Assembly: GCA_016350165.1 (NCBI GenBank)
Contig: CP066225.1
Coordinates: 2,170,001 to 2,234,000 of the forward strand
From: Planctomycetota bacterium
GTDB taxonomy: Bacteria; Planctomycetota; Phycisphaerae; Phycisphaerales; Phycisphaeraceae
DNA length: 64,000 bases
Direction of reading: 5' to 3'
The translations under genes and the position numbers were made by a program. This document shows, in pieces, positions 44,082-53,554 of this stretch (position 1 is the first letter of the stretch; every line of letters begins with the position of its first letter). Below the pieces are notes generated by a model that saw nothing but the letters and a program-made list of their open reading frames with translations, was not told where the DNA came from and did no database searches.

Positions 44082-45665
44082 TCAATTAGACTCAGGCTTC
44101 TCCTCTTTCAGTTCATCCAAATCCCATCGCTCAACTTCAATCCCCTTCACCACAATCTCACCATCCCACACCTGATCAATCTCCATATCCATCGCAGCCG
44201 AATCATCTCGCTCGCTCACCAACTTCACATCAATCACATCTACCTCATCACCAATCTCATCCAGATCCACAACAAAAATACTCTCCGTCCCAACCACTTC
44301 GACCTCAGGAAAATCGCCCCACTCAATCCCCCATCGTCTTAACATCAGTTCATGTTCCTGCTCACCCAACTTCACCACTGCCTTAAAATTCACGCGCAGC
44401 TTATCCACCGCCTCAGGCCCCTTCTGAAACAACTCATCCGCCTCACCCATCCAATCAACCCCCATCACAATTCGCTGCTGACGATCCGCCACAACAACCA
44501 ATCGCTTCTTACCCTGAAACGTTCTCACCAACGCTCTGCTTACCTTAACCTCCCCACGCAACCGTTCACCAAACGCTTCATCCTTCACCATCTTCACAGC
44601 ATCTGCTTCATCCTTATAAATCTTAATCTGCTGCTCCACCGTGATCTCTTCAAGTCCCTGCACCTTCTCTTTCCAATCAGCCCGATTCACCGTCGCCACA
44701 AACCCCTTATGTTTGCTTCGATCCACAAACCCCCGCTCAATCAAAAGCGCCAACTCATGCTCCCCTGCCTTGAGCTTTTCACCAGGCTGCAACCGTATCG
44801 TAAACGACATCTGATTATGCACCTGCACCTTATCCCGATTAATCACCTCCCCATTAATCTTCACTTCCTTAATATCCCAAACCTTCACCCAGTCCCCCAA
44901 CTCATGCTGCCCAACATAAGGCCCAAACCTTCCATTCACCAAAAAATCCAGCAACCTCTCACCCTCAAACTTCCGCATCTGCTCATACAACACCAACTCC
45001 TTCCCCCATGCACTCCGTGCCAACTTCAACCACAATTCATCTGTCATCTTCCCCGTCTTCTGCAAACCGCTCACCACATTCTGCAAATTCGCATCCAGAT
45101 ACCTCGCCCCCTCTTCCGTATCCAAAGCCATGCAGACAATCTCACAAAACGCGCCCATTTCCTGCTGCGTCATCTTATTGCTCCCCATATAACTCTGCAT
45201 CGCCCACATCCAATCCGACACATCCCCTTCCCCAGCTTTTGCATACTCATACAACCCCACAGGTTTTAACCCATAGACATTCACACTCACCCCGCCCTGC
45301 ACTTTCATTTTCTGGTACCCCTCATACAACCCCGCGCCACCCGTCAGCCCAGCACCCAGTAGCGCAAGCAGCACGCCAATCACAAGCAGCCGCCAACTGA
45401 AAACACCTCGCACATACTCCACTGCCCCCAGTTCATTCAGATAAGTACCACACTCCGGACACCGTTCACCTTCAAGCGTCCCCAACCCGCGCAAGTCATA
45501 GCCACACTTCCCTCGCTTCCCACCACATCGAGGCCCACTCCAAACAACCTTCCCCTTCCAAGCCGCCATCAGCAGCACCACCACAGGCACAACCGTGATG
45601 CTCGCCCACATCAAACTATAAATGCCGAACATCACAAATTCATAACTATTCGCAATCGTGCTCAT
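44082..45665 (-). CDS. zinc-ribbon membrane protein, long member (second copy)
   Basis: A 527-residue paralogue of the gene at 40014: N-terminal helix, ribbon CGGKRGKCGYDLRG...CPECG, then VEYVRG, a second helix and a soluble region ending KGIEVERWDLDELKEE, the same decapeptide KGIEVERWDL as the first copy. Coding strand strongly G-rich and C-poor. Function unknown. Confidence 0.77.
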   Translation of the reverse strand: MSTIANSYEFVMFGIYSLMWASITVVPVVVLLMAAWKGKVVWSGPRCGGKRGKCGYDLRGLGTLEGERCPECGTYLNELGAVEYVRGVFSWRLLVIGVLLALLGAGLTGGAGLYEGYQKMKVQGGVSVNVYGLKPVGLYEYAKAGEGDVSDWMWAMQSYMGSNKMTQQEMGAFCEIVCMALDTEEGARYLDANLQNVVSGLQKTGKMTDELWLKLARSAWGKELVLYEQMRKFEGERLLDFLVNGRFGPYVGQHELGDWVKVWDIKEVKINGEVINRDKVQVHNQMSFTIRLQPGEKLKAGEHELALLIERGFVDRSKHKGFVATVNRADWKEKVQGLEEITVEQQIKIYKDEADAVKMVKDEAFGERLRGEVKVSRALVRTFQGKKRLVVVADRQQRIVMGVDWMGEADELFQKGPEAVDKLRVNFKAVVKLGEQEHELMLRRWGIEWGDFPEVEVVGTESIFVVDLDEIGDEVDVIDVKLVSERDDSAAMDMEIDQVWDGEIVVKGIEVERWDLDELKEEKPESN

Positions 45666-45709
45666 ACATCGCCCTCATTTAAACCCCACACCCACCACCT
45701 CTATAGACG

Positions 45710-47788
45710 TTATCCTTGCTCCTTCGTTTCATTTTCCTCAACCTCCGCCCGTCTCTGCTCAGCATATTTCTTCAGCGCATGACCCCACATACTCCACACC
45801 GCTCGATCCGTCGCATACTTCCTCAGCAACTCATCCACTTCATCCGTAGGCTTCAGGCGATACAACCACACACCCAAACCAAACAACAATACCATCAGCA
45901 ATCCACTCCCCCAGACATCCGCCCACTCCACCTCATATAGCGACGACTTCCCAACCTCATCAGGATCATAAAACACCCGAGCAGGCGCTCCCTTCTGATA
46001 CCACTCTACATTCATCGCAAAAACATCATCCTCACCCTCATACCGTTGTCCATCCACTTCATACACATAAATCACATACTGCGAATCATTCTGACGCTCA
46101 ACCCGCTCCACCTTCCCCATCACCATCTCCCAATCCATCATCGCCCAGCTCCCCCAGCCATGCCACGCAGCAAAACCACTCACAATCACAACACACACGC
46201 CAACAAACCAGCATAACCCTTTCCATTCCTTTTTTGCTGACGCATCATAATTCACAACAACCCGACCATCTCCGCCTTCAACAATCCCATCAACCCCATC
46301 CAAACACTTCACTCCCACCTTCCGCTCAAGCACACGCATCACCCACGCCAAAACTTCACTATTCCACCCATCCAATACACGCACCACACCCTCTTTCGTG
46401 ACAACCTCCAACATCCAAGTTCGTCGATAACCGATAAATCCCCAAACCCCATGCTCATCATGAACAATCAGCCTCTTCCCCCAAGGCCGCACAAGCCTTA
46501 AACCCAATACTTCCTCATGACAAAAACCCAATCCTCCGTGCTGCCCGCCTCGATCAAACATCAATACCCCATGCCCATATATCACCCTGTTCTTTTTATA
46601 TCCAACCAACAACATCCCAAACCCCACCAGCAAACCCATAAAACCAATCAAAACACCCATCGCAATTAAGCACCAGCCCCATCTCCCATATAGCCCCACA
46701 ACCTCATACCCCTTCACGCCAACCCACACCCCACAAGCAATCACAACCAAACCCTTCAATAACCCCAGCCACGCCAAGCCCTTCGAATCCTTCGTCCTAA
46801 GCAACACCTCAAGCGCCCTCTCACCATGATCAAACAACTTCCCCTCAGCACGCTCAACCTCCAAACTCAGCCCCGCTTCTTTGATCTCTGATTCTTCCAA
46901 TGCCACCCTATTTTTATTTTCACGCTTCGCCTCCGCTGGCACCCCTTGCCTGTACTTCTCAACGAATTCACCCACCGCCTTACCAGGCCGATCTAACCAC
47001 ACACGCAACCATCCATATATCAGCCCGCCCAACATCATCGCCATCGATATCTGCCACCACACAGAACCATACCCCACCCTCCGCATATCAAAATACAGAT
47101 ATCCAAAACACCAACCGAGCAAAAGAATAAAGAAACTCGCAAACCCAAACATGGCCCGCCACTCAAATAGCCCCTTCGACCGCTCATCAGCAACCACTTC
47201 ATCACCCATCCCCCCATCTCCCTCACCTTCAATCAACTTCACCCCATCATGTTCAATCCGCTTCTGCAGCTGCTCAATCAACCAACGCGTCTCATCCTCC
47301 CGCCAACACATAAACCATCGAAGCACACCACCATCAACCACCATCTCTAATCGCTTCTCCCCCGCCTCATTTTCATAAAACTGAAGCCCCCTCAGCTGCT
47401 TCAACTTCACACCACGTCCACGAAAAACAATCATCTCCGATTGCTCATCAAAAGCTATCCACGCACTCTGCTTCAGCTTCTGCGTTGCAAACATCAGAAA
47501 CATCGACATGCTACAAACAAATGCAAGCCCCCCTAAAAAACCAGCACTTATCCAAGTGTTACTCCGGCCGATTTCTTCGCCTTTAATCTGATAAAACACG
47601 TCATGCAACGCGAACACCAAAGGCACCGCCACCAATAAACTCAAAAATACATACCAGCTACCACCAACAACCACCCACCGCCAATTCGCCCATCCACGCA
47701 GTCGCAACCCAAACCCACCATCCCATTCACGTACCCAAACCCTTCGCCCCAGCAAGCCTTTCTTTCGCTCATTCAATTCCATCATCAT
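45710..47788 (-). CDS. multi-pass membrane protein with DUF3592-like C-terminus
   Basis: About 692 residues from ATG 47788, preceded by GGGGCAAG; the open frame reaches 47914 from a TTG with an unlikely Gly/Trp-rich extension. Pairs of membrane helices alternate with soluble segments. The C-terminal part (YVIYVYEVDGQRYEGEDDV...KGAPARVFYDPDEVGKSSLYE, then a helix) matches the DUF3592 pattern. It resembles the next gene in layout (helix pair, WNG/DE-rich domain, helix pair, short acidic tail with KYAxxR). Role unknown. Confidence 0.7.
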   Translation of the reverse strand: MMMELNERKKGLLGRRVWVREWDGGFGLRLRGWANWRWVVVGGSWYVFLSLLVAVPLVFALHDVFYQIKGEEIGRSNTWISAGFLGGLAFVCSMSMFLMFATQKLKQSAWIAFDEQSEMIVFRGRGVKLKQLRGLQFYENEAGEKRLEMVVDGGVLRWFMCWREDETRWLIEQLQKRIEHDGVKLIEGEGDGGMGDEVVADERSKGLFEWRAMFGFASFFILLLGWCFGYLYFDMRRVGYGSVWWQISMAMMLGGLIYGWLRVWLDRPGKAVGEFVEKYRQGVPAEAKRENKNRVALEESEIKEAGLSLEVERAEGKLFDHGERALEVLLRTKDSKGLAWLGLLKGLVVIACGVWVGVKGYEVVGLYGRWGWCLIAMGVLIGFMGLLVGFGMLLVGYKKNRVIYGHGVLMFDRGGQHGGLGFCHEEVLGLRLVRPWGKRLIVHDEHGVWGFIGYRRTWMLEVVTKEGVVRVLDGWNSEVLAWVMRVLERKVGVKCLDGVDGIVEGGDGRVVVNYDASAKKEWKGLCWFVGVCVVIVSGFAAWHGWGSWAMMDWEMVMGKVERVERQNDSQYVIYVYEVDGQRYEGEDDVFAMNVEWYQKGAPARVFYDPDEVGKSSLYEVEWADVWGSGLLMVLLFGLGVWLYRLKPTDEVDELLRKYATDRAVWSMWGHALKKYAEQRRAEVEENETKEQG

Positions 47789-47923
47789 CTTGCCCCATTG
47801 ATTCACGACCCAACAAAAACAAATCCCCCCAAAGCGATCCCCCATCCCCCCATCATACCACTCCCCCCACCTCTCACCCTCTCCGACCACATCCCCACTT
47901 CTGCCAATCAGCAACGCCCTACC

Positions 47924-48910
47924 TCAATTTTGCTCTCTTTCCTCCGCATACTTCTCTGCCAACTCAAATTGTTCACGACTTGGTTTAAGCAAGAAGAACA
48001 GCAGCAATCCGACCCATGTCACAACTAAAATAATCAAATAGCCAATCACATCGACATCACTCAAAAGCCTCAAAAACGAACTCGCTTCTTTATACCTCCC
48101 CTGCGATGCAACCCATCCATGCATCTGCAATTCTTCGATAAGCAGCGAGCCAGAAAATAATGTAAACAAAATTGCTGTTGGAGGAAGCACCACACACAAA
48201 CCATTCCAATCTTTCCGCCTGATACTCGATGCCTTCACAATCTCTTTTGTAGGCCCACCAAGAAATGATTTATCGCCTTCCTCACAAACATCTATTCCCA
48301 ACTTTCTACGCAATATCTCCCCAGCCCAAACACATTCATCTTCATCCCAATCCAACATAAAATCGCACACCCCATTATGCGTAACCACAATCATCTTCCC
48401 AAAAAACTTTTTGCTCATTATCTTCCTGTTCGGAGCTTCCCACGAAACACTCAACGTTTTCTTCTTGGATGTTCGCACGATCTCCACCCTCGTAATTTCA
48501 TCTAGCCGAAAACGGTACTCTCCATTACCCCTGTTACCACCAAAACTCAAGTTCTTACCATTCCACCGAATCACCTCATACTGCAGATACGTCCAGCAAC
48601 TAGTCAGAAATAACACAAAACCCCCAGCCAACATCAAACCACCACATCCCAAAGCGATCCAACTTCCCCACCCAGAACGACCAAGCATTAACAACCCCGA
48701 CAACATCGGTATCAAGCTCAGAAAAAGCAAAACACAACCCAACAAAAAAACTTTAAACCTCACCCCTCTCGGATCATGAAATGAAAATTTCACTTCAAAA
48801 CCATTTCGCGTTTCACGATAACGCACATCCCCATACTCAGGACGTGCCGCCAATACCTCCGAAATATCCACCGCCTTCACATCAGTGTCACAATCAAAAC
48901 CCGATTCCAT
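47924..48910 (-). CDS. membrane protein of unknown function
   Basis: A 328-residue protein with two helix pairs (about residues 52-105 and 240-310) around a soluble domain (ITRVEIVRTSKKKTLSVSWEAPN) and an acidic tail KYAEEREQN like the tail of the downstream gene. I start at ATG 48910, preceded by AAAGGGG with 8-nt spacing. The stretch AAAGGGGCAATATT just before this start is identical to that before the methyltransferase remnant at 36095. Confidence 0.72.
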   Translation of the reverse strand: MESGFDCDTDVKAVDISEVLAARPEYGDVRYRETRNGFEVKFSFHDPRGVRFKVFLLGCVLLFLSLIPMLSGLLMLGRSGWGSWIALGCGGLMLAGGFVLFLTSCWTYLQYEVIRWNGKNLSFGGNRGNGEYRFRLDEITRVEIVRTSKKKTLSVSWEAPNRKIMSKKFFGKMIVVTHNGVCDFMLDWDEDECVWAGEILRRKLGIDVCEEGDKSFLGGPTKEIVKASSIRRKDWNGLCVVLPPTAILFTLFSGSLLIEELQMHGWVASQGRYKEASSFLRLLSDVDVIGYLIILVVTWVGLLLFFLLKPSREQFELAEKYAEEREQN

Positions 48911-49093
48911 CAATATTGCCCCTTTATGCAACCTCACCAATGGATCTGACTATCACCCACCATATTACTCCCACCCATCTCCCCCACACCACAAATTTTC
49001 CTATCAACCACACACCAAACCAGCTTCCCAACAACTCACCATTCCCTCACACCATCTCCCCACCCACACAACCCCACAATAATGCCCAATCAT

Positions 49094-49330
49094 CGATACG
49101 CTCAAGTGAAACTTTTCAACCAAATCAAACCTCATATCTTTTAACGACACGCTCTAGTGAAACAACTCAATCCCACCCAACCGTTCAACCGCTCAACCGC
49201 TCAACCGCTCAACCAACGATACGCTACAGTGAAACAACTCAAAATAGCCGCCGATCCACGATCGGCGCGCTCATAACCTCAAACCTCCCATCCTCACCAT
49301 TTCTCAAACCACCGATACGTTTGAGTGCCA
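49094..49330. repeat. degenerate interspersed repeat, four copies
   Basis: Copies start at 49094, 49145, 49217 and 49313 with consensus CGAYACGCTNNAGTGAAAC, followed in the middle two by AACTCAA. The fourth is the most diverged (CGATACGTTTGAGTGCCAC). Spacing is 51, 72 and 96 bp, so this is not a CRISPR or a simple tandem repeat. They lie 180-420 bp upstream of the minus-strand gene starting at 48910. Confidence 0.6.
49178..49213. repeat. 8-bp tandem repeat AACCGCTC
   Basis: Four units of AACCGYTC in tandem, between copies two and three of the interspersed repeat. Confidence 0.7.
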
Positions 49331-50123
49331 CAACCAACCCTCACCCCACACCCCCATCCATCCCCAACTCTTTCGCTCACCCCCAATAGCCAGCCCGGCT
49401 CCCTAGAGGACCAACCCAAATCACCAAAACCAATAAACAAATCTCCCCCCATGCTCAAAAAACTTTTTTCCCGCGCGCACAAACCCGCTTCACCCTCTCA
49501 AAAACCGCTCATTCCTTAACCATTTCTGACCATTTCCAACCCAAACCGCGTCATTTCTGACCGTTTTCACCCCATTTCTGCTCATTTTCGAATACGGGTA
49601 AATCATCAAATCAGCCATTTCGCGCGCAAAAAAGCGCTTACAAAACCCATTTTCTTCGACATTTTCACCATTCCCACCTCATTCCAGCCCGTTTCACACC
49701 AAAATCAACCATTTCCTGCTCCCCTCCCTGAAAAATATCACCTGTATTTCACCTCCCCAAAATCCCGACTTTCATCATTTTCGTGCGCGCAAGCACACTT
49801 AAATTCACCTCAAACCCACCCTCAAACTCACCCCGCACCTGCCTCTCTCACTCTTTCCCCACTTACCCCACCCATACCGCTCACATAAATATCCACGCCA
49901 CTCCCCATTCACCCCCAAAACACCCGAACGCTCCGTGACAAAACGCCGTATTACAGTAAAATCAATACGTTATAAATTCAGGCCTCACTACAGCCATTTG
50001 CGCAATCGGCTCTCGTATCTAGCTCAAAATCATCCGCAGCAGATCAGTCTCACATGCATTCTCGCATAAACATACACTGATCAACGAGATCGAATTTTCG
50101 CAAATCGCATTAGGATTAATCAG

Positions 50124-51503
50124 ATGAATCTTGATCAACATCATTACGTACTGCCTGCTCGGGAAATCCCAACAGCGTGGTACAACATCGCCGCGGACCT
50201 GCCAGAAGCGCTACCTCCGCATCTGAATCCGCAAACTGGGCAGCCTGTGACTCCAGATGAAATGGGTCGCATCTACCCCCAGGCAATCATTGAACAAGAA
50301 GTGTCAACTGAGCGATGGATCGAGATCCCAGAGCCAGTTCGCGAAAAACTCGCAATCTGGCGACCTTCACCCCTCATCCGTGCGATCCATCTTGAGAAGC
50401 ACCTCAAAACACCAGCTCGTATCTACTACAAATACGAAGGTGTCTCACCAACTGGCTCACACAAGCCAAACTCCGCTGTGCCTCAAGCCTACTACAACAT
50501 GAAGGAAGGCATCAAACGCATCGCAACCGAAACCGGCGCAGGCCAGTGGGGTTGCTCAATCGCATTCGCATGCCAACACTTCGGCCTCGAATGTAAGGTC
50601 TACATGGTTAAAGTTTCCTACGAACAGAAACCATTCCGTCGCTCAATGATGGAAATGTTCGGCGGAACATGTATCCCTTCACCTTCAAACGAAACCGAAG
50701 CGGGTCGTAACCTGCTCGCAAAAGATCCTGAATGTACCGGTGCCCTCGGCATCGCCATTACCGAAGCGATCGAAGACGCAGCCGGCCGCGAAGATACCAA
50801 CTACGCACTTGGTTCTGTTATGAACCACGTTTGCTTGCACCAGACCGTCATTGGCCTGGAACTCAAAAAGCAAATGGAACTTGCAGAAGACACCCCTGAC
50901 ATCCTCATCGGTTGTGCAGGCGGCGGCTCAAACCTCGCTGGCCTCGTCTTCCCATACGCAAAAGAAACAATGGACGGCAAAGGCCCGCAACTGCTCGCAG
51001 TTGAACCTTCCGCATGCCCAACACTCACTCGTGGTAAGTACGCTTACGACTACGGTGACTCCATCGGCCTCGCGCCAATGGCTGGCATGTACACTCTTGG
51101 CCACTCATTCGTTCCATCCGGCATCCACGCTGGTGGTCTTCGTTACCACGGCATGGCTCCGACCCTCTCAATGCTCCGTAAACTCGGCGTTATTGATGCG
51201 ATCTCATACCAACAGAACGAATGCTTCGAAGCTGGCGTCACATTCGCTCGCCAAGAAGGCATCTGCCCTGCTCCTGAATCAACACACGCAATCAAAGCTG
51301 CGATTGATGAGGCGCTCAAGTGCAAAGCCACCGGCGAAGAAAAGGCAATCGTCTTCAATCTATCCGGCCACGGTCACTTCGACATGCTCTCCTACGATAA
51401 ATACCTCGCAGGCGGCCTCGAAGACTACGCATTGCCACAAGAAAACATCGATACCGCTTTGGATAACCTTCCTGAAGCAGCAGCGGAAGCAACAATCAGC
51501 TAA
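50124..51503 (+). CDS. trpB2: TrpB2-type tryptophan synthase beta subunit
   Basis: A 459-residue PLP enzyme making tryptophan from indole and serine. TrpB2 features: the longer N-terminus ([17 protein letters not shown]), [15 protein letters not shown], the Schiff-base Lys in GSHKPNSA (K114), ETGAGQWG, and the phosphate-binding [11 protein letters not shown]. No trpA is adjacent, as is usual for TrpB2, which may serve as an indole-salvage or serine deaminase-like enzyme. It is monocistronic with a strong terminator. No T-box or Trp-leader hairpin was recognised upstream. Confidence 0.93.
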   Translation: MNLDQHHYVLPAREIPTAWYNIAADLPEALPPHLNPQTGQPVTPDEMGRIYPQAIIEQEVSTERWIEIPEPVREKLAIWRPSPLIRAIHLEKHLKTPARIYYKYEGVSPTGSHKPNSAVPQAYYNMKEGIKRIATETGAGQWGCSIAFACQHFGLECKVYMVKVSYEQKPFRRSMMEMFGGTCIPSPSNETEAGRNLLAKDPECTGALGIAITEAIEDAAGREDTNYALGSVMNHVCLHQTVIGLELKKQMELAEDTPDILIGCAGGGSNLAGLVFPYAKETMDGKGPQLLAVEPSACPTLTRGKYAYDYGDSIGLAPMAGMYTLGHSFVPSGIHAGGLRYHGMAPTLSMLRKLGVIDAISYQQNECFEAGVTFARQEGICPAPESTHAIKAAIDEALKCKATGEEKAIVFNLSGHGHFDMLSYDKYLAGGLEDYALPQENIDTALDNLPEAAAEATIS

Positions 51504-51534
51504 ATCAATACGATTTACAATGACAAAACCAATC

Positions 51535-51566
51535 AAAAACCGTGACACTTCGTCACGGTTTTTTTA
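51535..51566 (+). terminator. rho-independent terminator of trpB2
   Basis: Stem AAAAACCGTGAC / GTCACGGTTTTT with an ACTTC loop and T run. Confidence 0.92.
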
Positions 51567-51665
51567 CGATATGCAGGTCCAAGACGGGATCGGCTACGTC
51601 TTACTACATGTAAGCATCATTGATTCGTACGTATCCTTTTGCCCACACTGATCCGGGATTTACAT

Positions 51666-52598
51666 ATGAAACTCAAATCGACCTGCCTGCTCGCATCTGC
51701 ATTCATGATCGCGTCAATGTCCTTTACAACGGGTTGCGTCCATGTACGTAGCGGCGGCACCCAAGTGCGCACCAAAAAAGATTCGGTCTACATCCATATC
51801 CAAGACGAAGATGAACGCGCAACTGTCGAAGAGATTCATGCAGCCAAGTCTCTCATGTTCCCAGAAGACCGCTTGAACATGCTGATGAATATCGCGCAAC
51901 GTGATAATTTGGGCAAACACGCTCAACTCGAATTAGCCAAAGCTGGTTTTGGTTTGATGTTCCCGCAAGACCGTGTTGAATTACTCATGGCTGTCATCCG
52001 TCGGCACGACTTCGACTCAAAAACCAAGTCATTCATCATCAAAAACCTCAACCGTTTAATGTTCCCAGATGATCGCACGCGAATCCTTGAAGCGATCAAC
52101 AAACACCCCGGTAAAAATACCGAGGGAACGGAAATCATCATCTCAACGAATGGCTTGAAGATTGAACAAACCACAGGTAAAAATGCAGACAACGATCTCG
52201 AACATGCGAACGATGATGATGTCACAACTGATCATGAACACATAGAAGACAGCGACGTAGATTCTGAAGTTAATGACGATATCAAGATATCACGCGAAGA
52301 ATACGAACTCATCAAAGAGCAATTGGCTTATCTATATAAGTTCAACAGTTCAAATGAGCGTATGAAGATTCTGAATGACATTCTTGATCACGAAGAACTG
52401 AATTATGAATTACAGATTGCAGTTCTCAATGCAGGCTACGCGATGCACAGCAGCAATGAACGAATGGCGATTGTAAAGAAAATAGTCGCCCGTGACGATC
52501 TGCATCACCGCACTAAAATCTATATCCTGCAGAACCTCAATAAGTTTAATAACTCAAATGAACGTATGGCTATCCATGAGTTGATTAATATTAAATAA
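51666..52598 (+). CDS. lipoprotein with two sets of triple repeats
   Basis: A 310-residue protein with a lipobox (SMSFTTGC, lipidated C24), chosen start ATG 51666. The first set has three units of about 35 residues marked LMFPEDR, LMFPQDR, LMFPDDR. After an acidic linker (NDDDVTTDHEHIEDSDVDSEVND) come three units marked YKFNSSNER, AMHSSNER, KFNNSNER. Each unit is helical with a pattern like TPR/HEAT (xxILxxILxxxxLxxxxxxxIL). The two sets appear to be an internal duplication that diverged at the loop motif. Probably an envelope-anchored binding protein; function unknown. Confidence 0.82.
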   Translation: MKLKSTCLLASAFMIASMSFTTGCVHVRSGGTQVRTKKDSVYIHIQDEDERATVEEIHAAKSLMFPEDRLNMLMNIAQRDNLGKHAQLELAKAGFGLMFPQDRVELLMAVIRRHDFDSKTKSFIIKNLNRLMFPDDRTRILEAINKHPGKNTEGTEIIISTNGLKIEQTTGKNADNDLEHANDDDVTTDHEHIEDSDVDSEVNDDIKISREEYELIKEQLAYLYKFNSSNERMKILNDILDHEELNYELQIAVLNAGYAMHSSNERMAIVKKIVARDDLHHRTKIYILQNLNKFNNSNERMAIHELINIK

Positions 52599-52624
52599 TA
52601 GCAACGTATGTAAAGTGAACTCAT

Positions 52625-53344
52625 ATGCCGGTAATTACTGAAAATGATGCTGAGATACAAAGTTTAAAGCTGCCTGAGATTGATTGCAGTGAACTGAAGC
52701 CTTTAAAAAAAATAAATGGCACTGATAAAACGCGTCCATATGTACGTATATCCGGTGATATTGTGACGATTGTGCCGACGAAGTTGCCGCTGGTTTTTTC
52801 GACTTTTAATGGTATCGCAACAGCAGCTGTAGCGGTTGGCGTTTACTATTTAACTCAGTATTTGAAAACGCTCAGTGGTACATCAGAATTTGATCGTTTT
52901 TTCAAATGGGCGTTTGGCATTTTAGTGATTATTATTGTGCCGATGTCATTTCTTTTGCCAATGCTTTCCGCGATCTATGAACGTGTTTGGAATCGCAAGT
53001 TTATATTCAATCGTAAAACTAAAATCATTACGATTCCACGTAACAAGTTAGAGATTAAACGCTCACAGGTCATCTATGTGCAGCACATTGTGTTTCCTAA
53101 ACTGAAAACGCCTATTGTTGATGATAGTGATGATTCGAGTGTGAATGTGCCGCGACTTAATGCACATGAAATCAATTTGGTTTATGAAGAAGAAGGGGAA
53201 CGCAAGCGTGTAAACATATTGCGGGGTCGTCGTAGCTTGCGAAAAATTTTAGGACAGGTGAGCGGGTATTTCAAATGTCCGGTGGTGGAAATGGTACAGA
53301 CGAAGCCGCGCGTGACGGTACGGCGTTTCAAAGCCCAATCTTAA
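52625..53344 (+). CDS. two-helix membrane protein of unknown function
   Basis: A 239-residue protein. Two membrane helices lie at about residues 57-80 and 93-117, flanked by a soluble N-terminus and a C-terminal domain of strands (FIFNRKTKIITIPRNKLEIKRSQVIYVQHI) resembling bacterial PH-like or DUF-type membrane-associated folds. It starts 26 bp after the lipoprotein gene and may be in its operon. Confidence 0.72.
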   Translation: MPVITENDAEIQSLKLPEIDCSELKPLKKINGTDKTRPYVRISGDIVTIVPTKLPLVFSTFNGIATAAVAVGVYYLTQYLKTLSGTSEFDRFFKWAFGILVIIIVPMSFLLPMLSAIYERVWNRKFIFNRKTKIITIPRNKLEIKRSQVIYVQHIVFPKLKTPIVDDSDDSSVNVPRLNAHEINLVYEEEGERKRVNILRGRRSLRKILGQVSGYFKCPVVEMVQTKPRVTVRRFKAQS

Positions 53345-53554
53345 ACTTCACGTAACTCTTTGCAATCACAATGAGATGCGCAGTGTGATACTGCTGTTAA
53401 AGATTTCAGTACGAATATTGAAAACTTTCGCTATAATTGCAATAAACCACTTATTGGAGCGTTCCGAATTATACGCTATCGTATATTTTCGTGTGGTATC
53501 GCTGGACTGAGTGATCTGATTTTAATATTGCACTATCGATTGGACGTAATCATC

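Larger units (their letters stand above)
48941..50123. other. long C-rich, G-poor intergenic region
   Basis: About 1.2 kb with no credible gene: open frames here encode only Pro/Thr/Ser/His-rich low-complexity sequence. It holds four degenerate repeats (49094-49330), an 8-bp tandem repeat (49178-49213), three CATTTCTG motifs (49521, 49552, 49573) and several GCGCGC tracts. The plus strand is strongly C- and A-rich, nearly lacking G around 49340-49460 and 49820-49920. Promoters of the flanking genes must lie here but I cannot place them. Confidence 0.55.

Noticed and set aside
44352-45269. 305-residue plus-strand frame opposite the zinc-ribbon gene
   Set aside because: His/Leu/Pro-rich shadow produced by the C-rich strand; the minus-strand frame has clear ribbon and helix motifs shared with a paralogue.
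49094-49330. CRISPR array
   Set aside because: Repeats are degenerate, irregularly spaced and without similar-length spacers or cas genes.
48781-49389. 202-residue plus-strand frame containing repeated RxSETTQ
   Set aside because: It overlaps a real gene start and low-complexity DNA; the peptide repeats only reflect the DNA repeats falling in one frame.
49990-50123. T-box or tryptophan attenuator before trpB2
   Set aside because: No T-box sequence, leader peptide with Trp codons or terminator/antiterminator pair was seen.
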